From Oasisia sp. SBJ-2009 (taxonomy: Eukaryota; Annelida; Polychaeta; Sabellida; Siboglinidae), in the NCBI GenBank assembly GCA_964017155.1, contig OZ024854.1:55344941-55408940 (forward strand): a DNA stretch of 64,000 nt, in the 5' to 3' direction. How positions within the stretch are numbered: position 1 is the first letter of the stretch; every line of letters starts with the position of its first letter. The translations under genes and the position numbers were made by a program. Positions 24,375 through 34,781 of the stretch are shown piece by piece. Below the pieces are notes generated by a model. It saw only the letters and a list, made by a program, of their open reading frames with translations, searched no databases and was not told the origin of the DNA.

Positions 24375-24484
24375 TTGTCATTGGTTGTAACGCTTCGACC
24401 CGCCCACGTGACCCAAGCTAGAACGTTTATAACACGGCCGGTTTTCGTGGTTGTCATTATTCACTTGTAATCTTACCAGTGACC
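24375..24484 (+). promoter_or_regulatory. Z gene promoter, copy 1
   Basis: Conserved between the two Z copies: an inverted CCAAT (attgg, 24380-24384), cccgccc, an E-box cacgtg (24405-24410), a TATA-like tttataa (24426-24432) and the block cacggccggttttcg, followed by the ATG at 24485. Spacing fits a TATA promoter with a start near 24455. The matching block in copy 2 is at 50585-50700. Confidence 0.6.
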
Positions 24485-24673
24485 ATGTTGAGAAACGGAT
24501 GGACGTACGCCGAAGCCGCCAGGGGTCCCGTCTCCCCACGCAGTGGTAGCATTGCGGGGTTAGCCTCCATACCGCCGTATGGGGAGGTTTTTCCCCCGTT
24601 AGCACCGCCACCGACACCAACACCTGCCCCGACTGCGACAGTGTCGGTGATAGCCCCGGAGGGGGTTCGGGTC
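24485..24673 (+). CDS. Z gene, exon 1 (copy 1)
   Basis: 63 codons from the ATG to a GT donor (gtacgt). The peptide is rich in Pro, Ala and Thr, with YAEAARGPVSPRSGSIAGLA and PPYGEVFPPL, and ends APEGVRV. Exon length and most residues are the same in copy 2, and the donor is in phase 0. The start is chosen because both copies have an ATG at this exact place after a shared promoter. No known domain; the exon may be a low-complexity leader. Confidence 0.65.
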
Positions 24674-24805
24674 GTACGTCTTTGTCAATGTCATATTTCG
24701 ATTTCGATGTTTTCGTGTTAACAATTTTAGAAACCGGAATACGTATATTATTATTGTAAATTACATGACTAAAACTCTCGTTCGTTCGTTCGTTCGTTCT
24801 TGTAG

Positions 24806-24973
24806 TCGGAAGTCCCACCACCACCACCTTCACCACCACCATCGCGGGCCGGGTTCGAGTGCCCGCACTGCAGCACGGCCTTCACGAGGAAGGATCACTG
24901 GAAACGCCATATGTCGCGCGGTAGTTGCATTCGGAAGAGGACCGCGGCGGACGACGCTTTGGGCGCCATCTTG
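24806..24973 (+). CDS. Z gene, exon 2 with C2HC zinc finger (copy 1)
   Basis: Acceptor tgtag before 24806, donor gtgagt after 24973, phase 0, 56 codons. After a Pro-rich start comes FECPHCSTAFTRKDHWKRHM followed by SRGSC, a finger with spacing C-x2-C-x12-H-x5-C. Basic residues follow. A DNA- or RNA-binding role is inferred only from the finger. Copy 2 keeps all four ligands. Confidence 0.7.
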
Positions 24974-24989
24974 GTGAGTTAAACGTGGT

Positions 24990-25390
24990 AGTAATATACT
25001 GTGTTATGTTTCCAGTTCCGTAAAAATGTTGCTTCCTACCATATGCAAAACATAACTTCTGTAAAAATGGCGGCGCTTCCTGACCCATCTGTATCACAAC
25101 TTCCGTACAAATGGCGGCGGTTGCTCACCCACCCGTGTCATAACTTCCGTGCAAATGGCGGCGCTTCCTGTCCCATCCGTATGCTAACTTCCATTAAAAA
25201 TGGCGGCGCTTACTGCCCCGTCCGTGTCATAACTTCCGTAACAAAACTTCCGGCAAAATAGTGGCACTGACGTACGTACCACAATCCCATCACAACTTTC
25301 GTATAAATGACGACACTTCCTATGCATCCGTGTCATAACTACCTAAATGTTTTCTTTATTATTCTAAATATTATTCAAATATTGTAGTAG
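24990..25390 (+). repeat. Intron minisatellite, ~45-bp degenerate unit
   Basis: The intron between exons 2 and 3 has 6-7 imperfect units with cataacttccgt, aaaatggcggcgcttcct and catccgt. The same unit occurs, inverted, in the intron of copy 2 (49840-50050), at 27055-27130 and, more decayed, at 39890-40085. Confidence 0.75.
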
Positions 25391-25540
25391 CAATTCATAG
25401 AGGGACCCTCTCCTGCGAAGAGGAAGCCCGATCTGTGCCAGCCGTCCTCACCATCCACGACCCAGGTGCCAGCCCAGGCACCAGCCCAGGCGCCAGCCCG
25501 AGCCCCGGGGGAGCAGCAGCCGGTGACCGGTGGCACCACG
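25391..25540 (+). CDS. Z gene, exon 3, Pro/Ala-rich linker (copy 1)
   Basis: Acceptor tag before 25391, donor gtgagt after 25540, 50 codons, phase 0. It begins QFIEGPSPAKRKPDLCQPSS and continues with repeated Pro-Ala-Gln (VPAQAPAQAPARAPG). Copy 2 begins QFIEGP as well, but its Pro-Ala tract has expanded to ~950 bp. Likely a flexible spacer between the two fingers. Confidence 0.65.
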
Positions 25541-25739
25541 GTGAGTCGTGTTTCAACATGAAGGTGAATTAGTGACTTATTATTATTATTATTATTATTA
25601 TCGGGCATCACGTGTCAATGTCGTTCGTGTGTCGAGAAAATTGACTACCACCCTATTCCTATTAGTTATAATAGATCGTACTTAATATGAAACAAATGCA
25701 CGTGAAATCGCGTCTTATCATATTCGTTTCTACTTCTAG

Positions 25740-25874
25740 GCGTCGTATTGTTGCTCACTGTGCAAGACGACATTCACAAGAACCCGTAATTGGCGCCGAC
25801 ACTTAGTAGAAGGGCGGTGCAGGCGGAAATTGCGCAAGCAACAACAGCGCGTAGCGTTTGTCGCCGAAATAATG
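25740..25874 (+). CDS. Z gene, exon 4 with second C2HC finger (copy 1)
   Basis: Acceptor cttctag, donor gtaagt, 45 codons, phase 0. YCCSLCKTTFTRTRNWRRHL then VEGRC repeats the C-x2-C-x12-H-x5-C spacing of exon 2, so the gene has two fingers of the same unusual type. It ends with a basic, helix-prone stretch (RRKLRKQQQRVAFVAEIM). Copy 2 has the same length and ligands. Confidence 0.7.
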
Positions 25875-26015
25875 GTAAGTTCATCGAAATAATTGTCAAA
25901 CACCTATTTACGAACTTGTATGTTATGAACTTGTTTTTATTTCAGGAATGTTATGCATCTTTTATAAAATGTTGTTTATGGTAATATTAAAAGGACAACT
26001 TGTGTTTTATTTCAG

Positions 26016-26585
26016 CGCAACGAAAGGGCACGCTTAGCTGGGTCAGAATAGCAGCAACAACAGCCGCAGCTCCAACACCAACAACAGCAGCAGGTATCAT
26101 CATCGGCGTCATCAGCACTGTCGTCAGCACCTTCGACACCTCCTCCTTCACCATCATCACCATCACCGTCGCCAACGATATTCCAAGAAGATGACCCTTT
26201 GTTTCCATTATATGATTTTAATTTTGTGAATGACAGTTTAGGTAATTTTTATAGGAGTCAGTGGTCCTCCATTAAATCTCATCACCGTAGCGGGCGCATC
26301 CAGAACACCGACAATATTCGTTTGACTGACTTAAATACAACCACTCTTCACCCATCCTTGTGGAACATTTTCAGAAATCAATCCTCCGCATTCAAAATTA
26401 ATTTAAGTTTTGGTTTTATACTACGCAATAAATTTTCACGTGAACTTCGTTATTTTCTTTCTTCCAAAAATGTTTCCTGTAGGTTTCTGGATGTACCCCA
26501 TTTAATTACTGACGCATTTGTGAGAGAGAGAGAGAGAGAGAGAGAGTGTGTGTGTATGTGTATGTGTGTTTGTGTGTGTGTGTGA
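26016..26585 (+). pseudogene. Z gene, exon 5: Gln/Ser/Pro linker and conserved domain (copy 1)
   Basis: Acceptor tttcag before 26016. The frame opens with RNERARLAGSE, meets an in-frame TAG at 26049-26051, then a Gln-rich and Ser/Pro-rich stretch, then a folded-looking region: DDPLFPLYDFNFVNDSLGNF, SHHRSGRIQN, FKINLSFGFILRNKFSRELR, and [12 protein letters not shown] near 26485-26520. It then runs into a GA/GT microsatellite and is lost. The F-K-I-N-L-S-F-G-F-I-L-R-N ... E-L-R-Y-F ... L-D-x-P-x-L-I pattern recalls the N-terminal part of large multi-copy proteins in marine invertebrates that I associate, from memory only, with family-B DNA polymerase genes of virus-like or Maverick-like elements. 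Low certainty on that link. Confidence 0.55.
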
Positions 26586-26595
26586 GAGAGAGAGA

Positions 26596-26643
<48 letters not shown>

Positions 26644-26720
26644 GTGTGTATTCGCGTGTGTTCGTATATGTTCGCATGTGTTCGCACGTTTCCGTAAGTG
26701 TATGTTCGCGTGTGTCCGTG
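26521..26720. repeat. Compound (GA)n/(GT)n microsatellite
   Basis: GA runs at 26521-26545 and 26583-26594, GT runs at 26545-26580 and 26595-26640, then decayed tgttcgc/gtgtg words to ~26720. It truncates the exon-5 frame of the Z gene. Confidence 0.95.
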
Positions 26721-26734
26721 TGTGCTAATTTCGT

Positions 26735-28497
26735 TCCATTTCACCGGCATGACTTTGTCAAGTTTTTTCATATTTTACTAAGCCGATGCACCAACTTTGT
26801 ATCATTTCACAACTTTTTCAGCGTTTCACCGCCATCACTTTGTCAATTTCACTTATTTTTAGGGTTTACATGCCATAACTTTGTCAAGTTTGTCATATTT
26901 TACTCACACGGTGCGCCAACTTTGTACCATTTCACATATTTTTTGCGTTTCACCGCCATAACTTTGTCAATTTCATGTATTTTTAGTATTTACATGCTAT
27001 AACTTGTCATTGCGCAATCCATACACACGAGACTAGGACAGTTGTATGTCATGCGCATACCATAACTTCCGTTACAATTATGCTTCCTACCACGTGCAAA
27101 ACACAACTTCCGTACAAATGTCGGGTCACATCAGTACCATAACACAATTTCATGCAAAATTACACATTCAATCATAGTGATAACGTTAAAAACTAGTGCC
27201 ATTTAAAGTTTCCACGCAATAACCCTGCCAACTTTTCTTATTTCACTGAACCAGTGTGCTCACCTCGTTCCATTTCGTAACGTTTCACCGTTTCATTGCG
27301 TTACACAGGTGGTGTTTTCACTCATTTAACTAAGTTATTCTTGTAACTTGTAGAAAAAATTGAATATTTTTCTATTCTACGCCACAACTTTGTCATGTTT
27401 TTCTTAATCTTCCTAACTCGGTGTGCCAACTTTGTACCATTTTACAAATTTTGTCATCGTTTCACCGCCATCACTTTGTCAATTTTACGTGTTTTTAGTG
27501 TTTACATGCCATAACTTTGTCACGTTTGTCATATTTTACTAACTCGGTGTGCCAACTTTGTACCATTTTACTACTTTTTTCATCGTTTCACCGCCATCAC
27601 TTTGTCGATTTTACGTGTTTTTAGTGTTTACATGCCGTAACTTTGTCAAGTTTTTCATATTTTAATAAGTACATATGTCAACTTTGTACCATTTCGCAAC
27701 TATTTCAGCGTTTCACCGCCATCACTTTGTCAATTGTACGTGTTTTTAGTGTTTACATGCCATAACTTTATCAAGTTTTTCATATTTTGCTAACTCCATG
27801 TGCCAACTTTGTACCACTTCACAACTTTTTCAGCGTTTCACCGCCATCACTTTGTCAATTGTACGTGTTTTTAGTGTTTACATGCCATAACTTTGTCATG
27901 TTTTTCATATTTTACTAACTCCATTTGCCAACTTTGTACCATTTCGCAACTCTTTCAGCGTTTCACCGCCATCACTTTGTCAATTGTACGTGTTTTTAGT
28001 GTTTACATGCCATAACTTTGTCATGTTTTTCATATTTTACTAACTCCATTTGCCAACTTTGTACCATTTCGCAACTCTTTCAGCGTTTCACCGCCATCAC
28101 TTTGTCAATTGTACGTGTTTTTAGTGTTTACATGCCATAACTTTGTCATGTTTTTCATATTTTACTAACTCCATGTGCCAACTTTGTACCATTTCGCAAC
28201 TCTTTCAGCGTTTCACCGCCATCACCTTTTCAATTGTACGTGTTTTTAGTGTTTACATGCCATAACTTTGTCATGTTTTTCATATTTTACTAACTCCATG
28301 TGCCAACTTTGTACCATTTCGCAACTCTTTCAGCGTTTCACCGCCACCACTTTGTCAATTTTACGTGTTTTTAGTGTTTACATGCCATAACTTTGTCATG
28401 TTTTTCATATTTTACTAACGCCACGTGCCAACTTTGTACCATTTCGCAACTCTTTCAGCGTTTCACCGCCATCACCTTTTCAATTGTACGTGTTTTT
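26735..28497 (+). repeat. 125-bp satellite array
   Basis: Regular units start (word tttacatgcc) at 27501, 27627, 27752, 27877, 28002, 28127, 28252 and 28377: spacing 126, then 125 each time. Shared words are ccaactttgtaccattt, cagcgtttcaccgccatcac and acgtgtttttagtg. Looser relatives fill 26735-27000 and 27200-27480, broken by minisatellite-like sequence at 27030-27190. Homogeneity rises toward the 3' end. No open frame. Ends at 28497 where the LINE begins. Confidence 0.95.
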
Positions 28498-29139
28498 ACA
28501 CATACACTCATACGAACATAAGAACATAGAGCTGGTTGCACCTATGTGGCTGCGCCTATGACAGCTCTGTAGCATTGCGATCTTTTCTGCAAGTTGCTCT
28601 TATCTGGCACAGCTTTTGTTTGGCAGAGGTGACCGTGAGTACAACTAGTCTGCGTTCAACGGATGAGTTGAGATATATTTGCAACATCTTAGTAAGATTT
28701 TAATGTTTTTATCAACGAACTGAACCACTAATCGGTCAACCGTGACGCCAATTGTTGACAACGCCTATCAACTACCGGCCAGTCTGCAGGTCCACCGTCG
28801 TGCATCAGTGAGCGTCGCACTGCATGGCCGAGCCTGACCAAGCCCTCTACACATACAGTGCCTGCCGTTTATACCAGCTTGGCAAGTCGACAGTTCCCAA
28901 TTCGTCACGCTTGCATCCTCGTACCTGGAACACCATACGTGAACTTGGCATCGCTGTAAGGCGACCAACCAAGCGTGGCTGCCGAGGCGGACGTCAACAT
29001 CAACATCAACACGTTATATCCACTGTAATCGGCCATCGACCAACCGTGCGAGTGCGATCTTCACAACAACATCACGACAACTTAATTCAAGTCACACTAA
29101 CAGCGAATCCGCGAATCTGCCCGACTACAACAGCGTCAT

Positions 29140-29930
29140 TATGCATACTCAACGTAAGATCCGTTCGCAACAAAACAACTGACATTTTAGACCACATCCA
29201 CGAACATAGACATTGTTGCAATTACGGAAACATGGCTCACTAACAAAGACTCTGACCTCCCTGTAACCAGAGCTCTGACGCCACCCGGATACAATTTAAT
29301 TCACCATCCCAGATGCAGTCGTCGTGGTGGTGGCATTGCAATATTACACAAGGAATCTGTCAAAGCAACGTCTTTGAAAACATTCAGTAACATTCATTCT
29401 TTTGAAGGTATAAGTTTAAAGTTAACACTGTTCGGAAAATGTGTGATTCTGCTCGTGGTTTATCGCCCACCACCAAACAAAAAGAATGGTTCATCGGTTG
29501 TCGATTTCTTCAAAGAGTTCGCTGATATTCTGGACATATACGCGACACTGCCTGATGAACTGGTTATTGTTGGTGATTTTAATTTTCATTTCGACATTAA
29601 CACTGACGTTCATGTGAGACGCTTTTGTGACATGTTGGATAGGCACGGCATGACACAGTATGTGGAAGTAGCAACACACCAAGAAGGTCACATTTTAGAT
29701 TTAATTATTGCTCGCACTTATTCCTGCGTGGTGGACACTGTCGTGGCTGACCTCATTTCAGATCACTGTGCGGTACATTGCCGCATTGCAATGTGCAAAC
29801 CTCCTTTTCGAAGGGAACTAAAGACCTACCGCAAGATGAAAGCAATCAATTTAACTTCTTTTTCAACAGACATTGAGAATTCTGACTTATACACAAGTCA
29901 GAAAAGAGAGTGTCACGCAATACAATGACG
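29140..29930 (+). pseudogene. L2-like ORF2, endonuclease domain
   Basis: SLCILNVRSVRNKT near 29136 (in a neighbouring frame), then ITETWLTNKDSDLP at ~29221-29262 with the metal-binding Glu, RRGGGIAILHK (~29319), LLVVYRPPPN, LVIVGDFNFHFD (~29560-29595), THQEGHILDLIIAR (~29675-29716) and ISDHCAVHCRI (~29756-29790), the catalytic S-D-H. This is a complete APE-type endonuclease apart from a frameshift near 29210. A stop at 29926 follows. Confidence 0.8.
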
Positions 29931-30045
29931 TTCTTGGTGACCTTCTTGAGAAGCGTGCACCGCTGAAACTAGATGGCTCACTATCCGCCCTGCTGCACCT
30001 TGGGTCAACGACGACATTCTGTCAGCGAGGAAGGAGAGACGAAGG

Positions 30046-31961
30046 ATGGAGCGGCGATGGAGGTTGTCCAAGTTGACCGTCGACCGGGAAATCTTCATGA
30101 ACCAAAGAGACATTGTTAAGAAGATGCTCTATGCTGCCAAGTCCGAGTTCTATGCCAACCGAATTAAGGACCAGGCTGGCAACCCAAAAGCACTCTTCCG
30201 GACCGTGGGTTCTCTGTTGCACACAAAACGTCTGTCAGCATTGCATAATGAACACCTGGGACAATTGCTTGACGAATTCAGCACCTACTTCATAGACAAA
30301 GTTGATATCATCAGACGCGACCTTGATAATGTTGACAATTGCGTATCAATGCGTCCCGATGAGCCCTGTGGTATTTCCTCGTATCTGTCATCGTTCATGC
30401 CCACAACAACCGACGAGATCACCAAATTGGTCAGCAAATCAGCCTGTAAATCGTGCAAGTTGGATCCGATTCCTACTCATCTGCTGAAGGCCAACTGATC
30501 CAGCCTTGCACCGGTCATCGCTGATATTGTGAATATGTCGATTGCGACAGGAGTGTTCCCTTTCGCCTTTAAAATGTCACTCGTAACTCCGTTGCTGAAG
30601 AAAGCAACGCTTGATGCAAACGAAGTCAAGAACTATCGTCCAGTGTCAAACCTGTGTTTTGTGTCCAAAATCGTAGAGAAGGTCGTTGCTGTCCGTTTCT
30701 CTAAACATTTGTCAGACAACGATCTATATGAGCAAATGCAATCTGCATATCGTCCAAACCACAGCACAGAGACAGCACTACTGAGAGTACGCAATGATGT
30801 GCTATGTATACTAGATGAGCGCAAGGCTGCCATACTAGTGCTCCTAGATCTATCAGCAGCATTCGATACGATCGATCACACAGTCATGTTAACCCGTCTC
30901 AGAGATCGGTTTGGAATGACTGCAACATGTCTAGCGTGGTTTAAGTCGTATTTGGTGAACCGAAGTCAGCGTATTCAAATGCACGGCAGATTATTAGCAG
31001 AACGTCCAGTGGTGTTCGGTGTTCCGCAAGGTTCCGTTCTCGGCCCGCTCATGTTTATTTGCTACACTGCTCCACTCGGTGATATCGCACGTCGACACGG
31101 GATAAACGTCCACCTGTATGCTGATGACACCCGACTGTATTTCGCTTTCAGTCCGCACTCAGACGAATACACAATCCAGGCAGTCACGCGCATCCAAGAT
31201 TGTGTCGCAGAATTACAAGATTGGATGAATATAAATAAACTGAAATTCAATGCTACAAAGACGGAAATTATTGTGATAAAGACCAAACTTTCTATGCCGG
31301 ACATAGAACTTGGGAGGATCGTTGTGCCAGTGTCCACTGTTGCAAAGAACATAGGCGTGTACTTCGATGATGCACTAAGCATGCAGAAGCAAGTGCAGCA
31401 CATTTGCCGTATATCCTATTTCCATCTCCATTGTATTGGAAAAATCCGAAACCTTCTCGATCGGAAAACAACGGAAATTATGATTCATTCTTACGTTACG
31501 TCTCGCCTTGACAACGGAAACTGGCTACTATATGGCATTTCCGACCACCTTCTTACCAAACTCCAAAGAGTACAAAACGCTGCTGCCCGGCTCATAACCA
31601 AAACGAGGAAACACGAACACATCCCTGCTGTTTTCATCGGTCTTCACTAGCTTCCGATCAAACAGCGGATCGAGTAAAAATTGTTACTGTTGACGTTTCA
31701 AAGCCTTCACGGACTAGCTCCAGCATACGTAACAGAACTACTAATTCGCTACCAACCGACCCGTGCGCTACGCGCTCCGCGGACGCCCATCTGCTGGAGG
31801 TTCCTCGTTGCAGACTGCGTACGCAGGGAGAAAAGGCATTTTCTAGTGCTGCTCCACGCCTCTGGAACAATCTGCCGCTTGCCATGCGTGCCACAGACTG
31901 CCTGAGTTCTTTTAAGAAACAACTGAAAACATTTCTATTTAAAATAGCATTTTCACTTTGA
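30046..31961 (+). pseudogene. L2-like ORF2, reverse transcriptase
   Basis: Mostly in one frame with an internal TGA at 30496-30498. Motifs: YRPVSNLCFVSKIVEKVV (~30631-30680), AYRPNHSTETALLRV, AILVLLDLSAAFDTIDH (~30830-30880), VVFGVPQGSVLGPLMF (~31010-31055), catalytic YADD at 31117-31128, then LQRVQNAAARL (~31561). A TAG replaces Trp in the L2 hallmark LH-W-LPIKQRI at ~31648, and the terminal FSSAAPRLWNNLPLAMRA with FKKQLKTFLFK lies at ~31838-31945 in another frame. It primes and copies LINE RNA at the nicked target. Two or three lesions separate it from being open. Confidence 0.85.
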
Positions 31962-32257
31962 AAGAACAATTTTTTAATATCCGAACATTTTTAATATGTA
32001 CTACTATTTATGAAATATTTTATTGTTTATTTATTTATTTGTTAATTGTATTAGTATAATTAGTATTTTAGTATTATAAAGACTAATATTATTTATTTAT
32101 ATTGAACATATTTGATCTATTTATTTTACAACTACGTCTCTATTTAAAATGTTTAGGTAATCTGTATATTCATGTAAATTGTAATGCGCCTCTGAATTGT
32201 TTTATTGCTGGAGATATGGTGTAGACAAATACTGTATTTATTATTATTATTATTATA

Positions 32258-32495
32258 CGCACATACGCACATACGCACATACACACATACGCACATACAC
32301 ACATACGCAAATACACACATACACACATACGAACATACGCACATACGCACATACGACATACACACATACGCACATACGCACATACGCACATACGAACATA
32401 CGCACATACGCACATACGCACATACGCACATACGCACATACGCACATACGCACATACACACATACATACGAACATACGCACATACACACATACAC
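32258..32495 (+). repeat. acgcacat / acacat minisatellite
   Basis: About 30 units of 8 bp (acgcacat, with acacat and acgaacat variants). Open frames across it are repeats of the same dipeptides and not genes. Confidence 0.95.
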
Positions 32496-32505
32496 AGTTG
32501 ACGGG

Positions 32506-32958
32506 TATAATATTAAGTCACGTGATCGATTAGCCGAATATATCCGGCAGGTGACTCCACTTTTTCTTTCACCAAGTTTATAATTCGCCACCTATCCGCG
32601 AGGGGACGCTACATAACCCCTAACGCCATTTTGACGTAATTTAAAAAAATAAGACACACGAATGTTGATAGTACTAGTTCGTGAACTATCCGTAAGGGGG
32701 CGACACTAATGCACGACCTATCCGCCAGGAGGCGCCACTTTAAATAATAAGACACACGATGTTGTGTAGTTTTAGTTCGTGACTGGTACACCAGGCGGCG
32801 CCACTATTGCATGATCTATCCGCCTGATGGCGCCACTAGTACACGACCTATCCACCAGGTGGCGACACTTGACCGGAGGAATTCCTCCGGAGGAATTCCT
32901 CCTCCTCCCGCTCCGCGTCGCGCTCCAACCGTATCACGATAGGACCCTACATTACTAC
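32506..32958. repeat. Z copy 1, right inverted arm
   Basis: Inverted copy of 23700-24253 with the same subrepeat words (cgacctatccgccagg, ggcgccact). An inverted pair ggaggaattcctccggaggaattcc at its outer part is itself palindromic. Confidence 0.8.
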
Positions 32959-33044
32959 TTAGGGATAACAATTAAACACATATTTCCGGGGGTTGTTTTT
33001 GTAACCCCCTTTTCCGAATAGACAAATTACATTTATTTTGATAT

Positions 33045-33275
<231 letters not shown>

Positions 33276-33279
33276 AACA

Positions 33280-33740
33280 TCGAAGTTAATGGTAAATAGC
33301 GTACTCGTAATTAACTCCATGGTCCAAGTGTACAGCTCGTGTCGTCAGCATTCTATTATTCGGTAGGGGGATACGAACAGCATTCTCAAGGCAGCCGCGT
33401 CGTCACAACATATTTAATTTCATTACCTTGGCATGATCATATGCCAAATGTACATATTCTCAATACAAGTAATAAGAAGAAGAATCAGCAGTACGTCTTC
33501 GTTGCTATCGAAATTTCATTCCATATGTAATGAAATGGCGCCTGCATCCGCATGCACGCACATATGCATGCATACACACACTTGACCCACTTATCTTTCC
33601 GCAATACTTACGCAAAGTGGCCGAAATAACGAGCACAACTACTTCTATTGTAAGAAGATCCATGCCTATAATGAACTACTCATGAAATAGCAATCGGCAA
33701 GACACATTTGAGCCTCGCCATTGTCACAATAGAATGACGT
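33280..33740. other. No gene seen
   Basis: Ordinary AT-rich sequence; no open frame with family features. Confidence 0.4.
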
Positions 33741-33744
33741 CATA

Positions 33745-34250
33745 ATCGTGCGTTATTGGGGAACATACTTATACGCCGTTGCGCTTACATTTTTCCGGTC
33801 GTTAAAAACATTCTCATTTCGTTTCTGCGCATGCCCAATAAATGTAAAATCATCAATATCCAGCGAAACAACAATCGGTATAAATGCCACGAGCTGTTCG
33901 TAAACTTTACTGTGATGATTACTGTGAAGAGTTTCTTAAAATGTCGTTCAATGCAATAACATATTACGTTTTTTTGTAAATCACTGTCACGGATTATGGC
34001 GCACTACCGTCACGTGATTTACGGTTGCTACCAAAATATGCCTCAAAGCTTGTTTGCCTCGTGTTAATTTGCGACAAATAACTTTTCTGACGAGCAACTC
34101 GTAGTATTTATACCATACATGCTTTGACTTTTCGCTGCACAATGATGATCTTACATATATCGCGCATGCGCAGAAACGTCAATCGGAACTTTTATAACGC
34201 CGGACAATATAAGCGCTACAACGGAACTAGGGCCTGTGACGTAATCGCGT
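33745..34250. mobile_element. ~500-bp inverted-repeat MITE
   Basis: Arms of ~150 bp are inverted: left has ttccggtcgtt, cgtttctgcgcatgc (33818-33832), ataaatgtaaaatcatca and ggtataaatgccacgag; right has the complements (gcatgcgcagaaacg at 34163-34177, gatgatcttacatatat, ctcgtagtatttatacc). The core of ~180 bp is unique and non-coding. No transposase. Ends and target duplication not fixed. Confidence 0.7.
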
Positions 34251-34529
34251 TCTTTATTATTTGATTTATTTATCTTTCGGTGTAAAAAGCTATCGTCTAC
34301 AAACAGGCATACTTGAGATTTAACGGATGCTTGTAAGTCATTGAAGTAGCTTTGTGCCTTGTGGAACGCCAGTGTCAACGAGTAATTCCCACTGCCATTT
34401 ACCATAGAGTACGACTTTCATGGTTCGGCCAATCAGGAATTACTTAGCCACATTAGTAGGTATAGTGCTATCAATGCCGTATAGTGCAGCGGCCGAAGGT
34501 GAAAAAGGGCTCTATTTAAAGTGAAAAAA

Positions 34530-34760
34530 AAGGCAACAGTTTAGTGTTATGCACCTAAAAGAGTTTACACTAGCTAATCATTTGCATCTACAATCCAATT
34601 TTTCACCTTAGTGGTTACCTCAGAAAGTGGTCTTAAAGTGGGAAAATCTAGCTAAATCACCGACACCATGAACCGGCCCATCTTGGACCTTGCAACCAAT
34701 CACAACCCAACAGTTTGGAAAAGTAAAACGTCAGAGAGTCGTCTGCTGGTTCAGCTGTCA
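34530..34760 (+). repeat. Dispersed repeat A, copy 1
   Basis: ~230 bp shared with 37768-38010: gtgttatgcacctaaaagag, atctagctaaatcac, gacaccatgaac and caaccaatcacaaccca. Non-coding. Confidence 0.85.
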
Positions 34761-34781
34761 TAACAGAGAGCCAAGCGGTAC

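Larger units (their letters stand above)
28498..32260 (+). mobile_element. L2-like LINE, nearly full length
   Basis: 5' region ~28498-29140, endonuclease 29140-29830, RT 30046-31960, 3' UTR with attt-rich DNA and a TTA repeat end at 32238-32257. It inserted in an acgcacat-type minisatellite, since similar words (cacatacactcatacgaaca) precede it at 28498 and follow it at 32258. It lies wholly within the Z unit. Relatively young: few stops. Confidence 0.8.
23695..32960. mobile_element. 9.3-kb unit with ~450-550-bp inverted arms (Z, copy 1)
   Basis: The left arm (23700-24253) and right arm (32506-32958) are inverted copies. Shared words include tcctatcgtg, ggaattcctccggagg, acgacctatccgcc, cctaacgcca, and cacgtgacttaatattgta against its complement at 32506-32524. 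A gene with five visible coding exons starts just inside the left arm. A microsatellite, a satellite and an inserted L2-like LINE fill the rest. A second copy (47770-51410, minus) shares arm and gene, which defines the element independently. Family is unknown to me: long arms plus a spliced zinc-finger gene could mean a large DNA transposon or a virus-like element. Confidence 0.75.

Noticed and set aside
24759..24805. tcgttcgttcg repeat before exon 2 as a regulatory array
   Set aside because: A short tetranucleotide run in both Z copies directly before the acceptor; simplest reading is part of the intron end.
32258..32495. CRISPR-like direct repeats
   Set aside because: Units are contiguous 8-mers without spacers, in a eukaryotic context.
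32153..32591. Cys-Val-Tyr-rich and His-Thr-rich open frames
   Set aside because: Translation of the acgcacat minisatellite.
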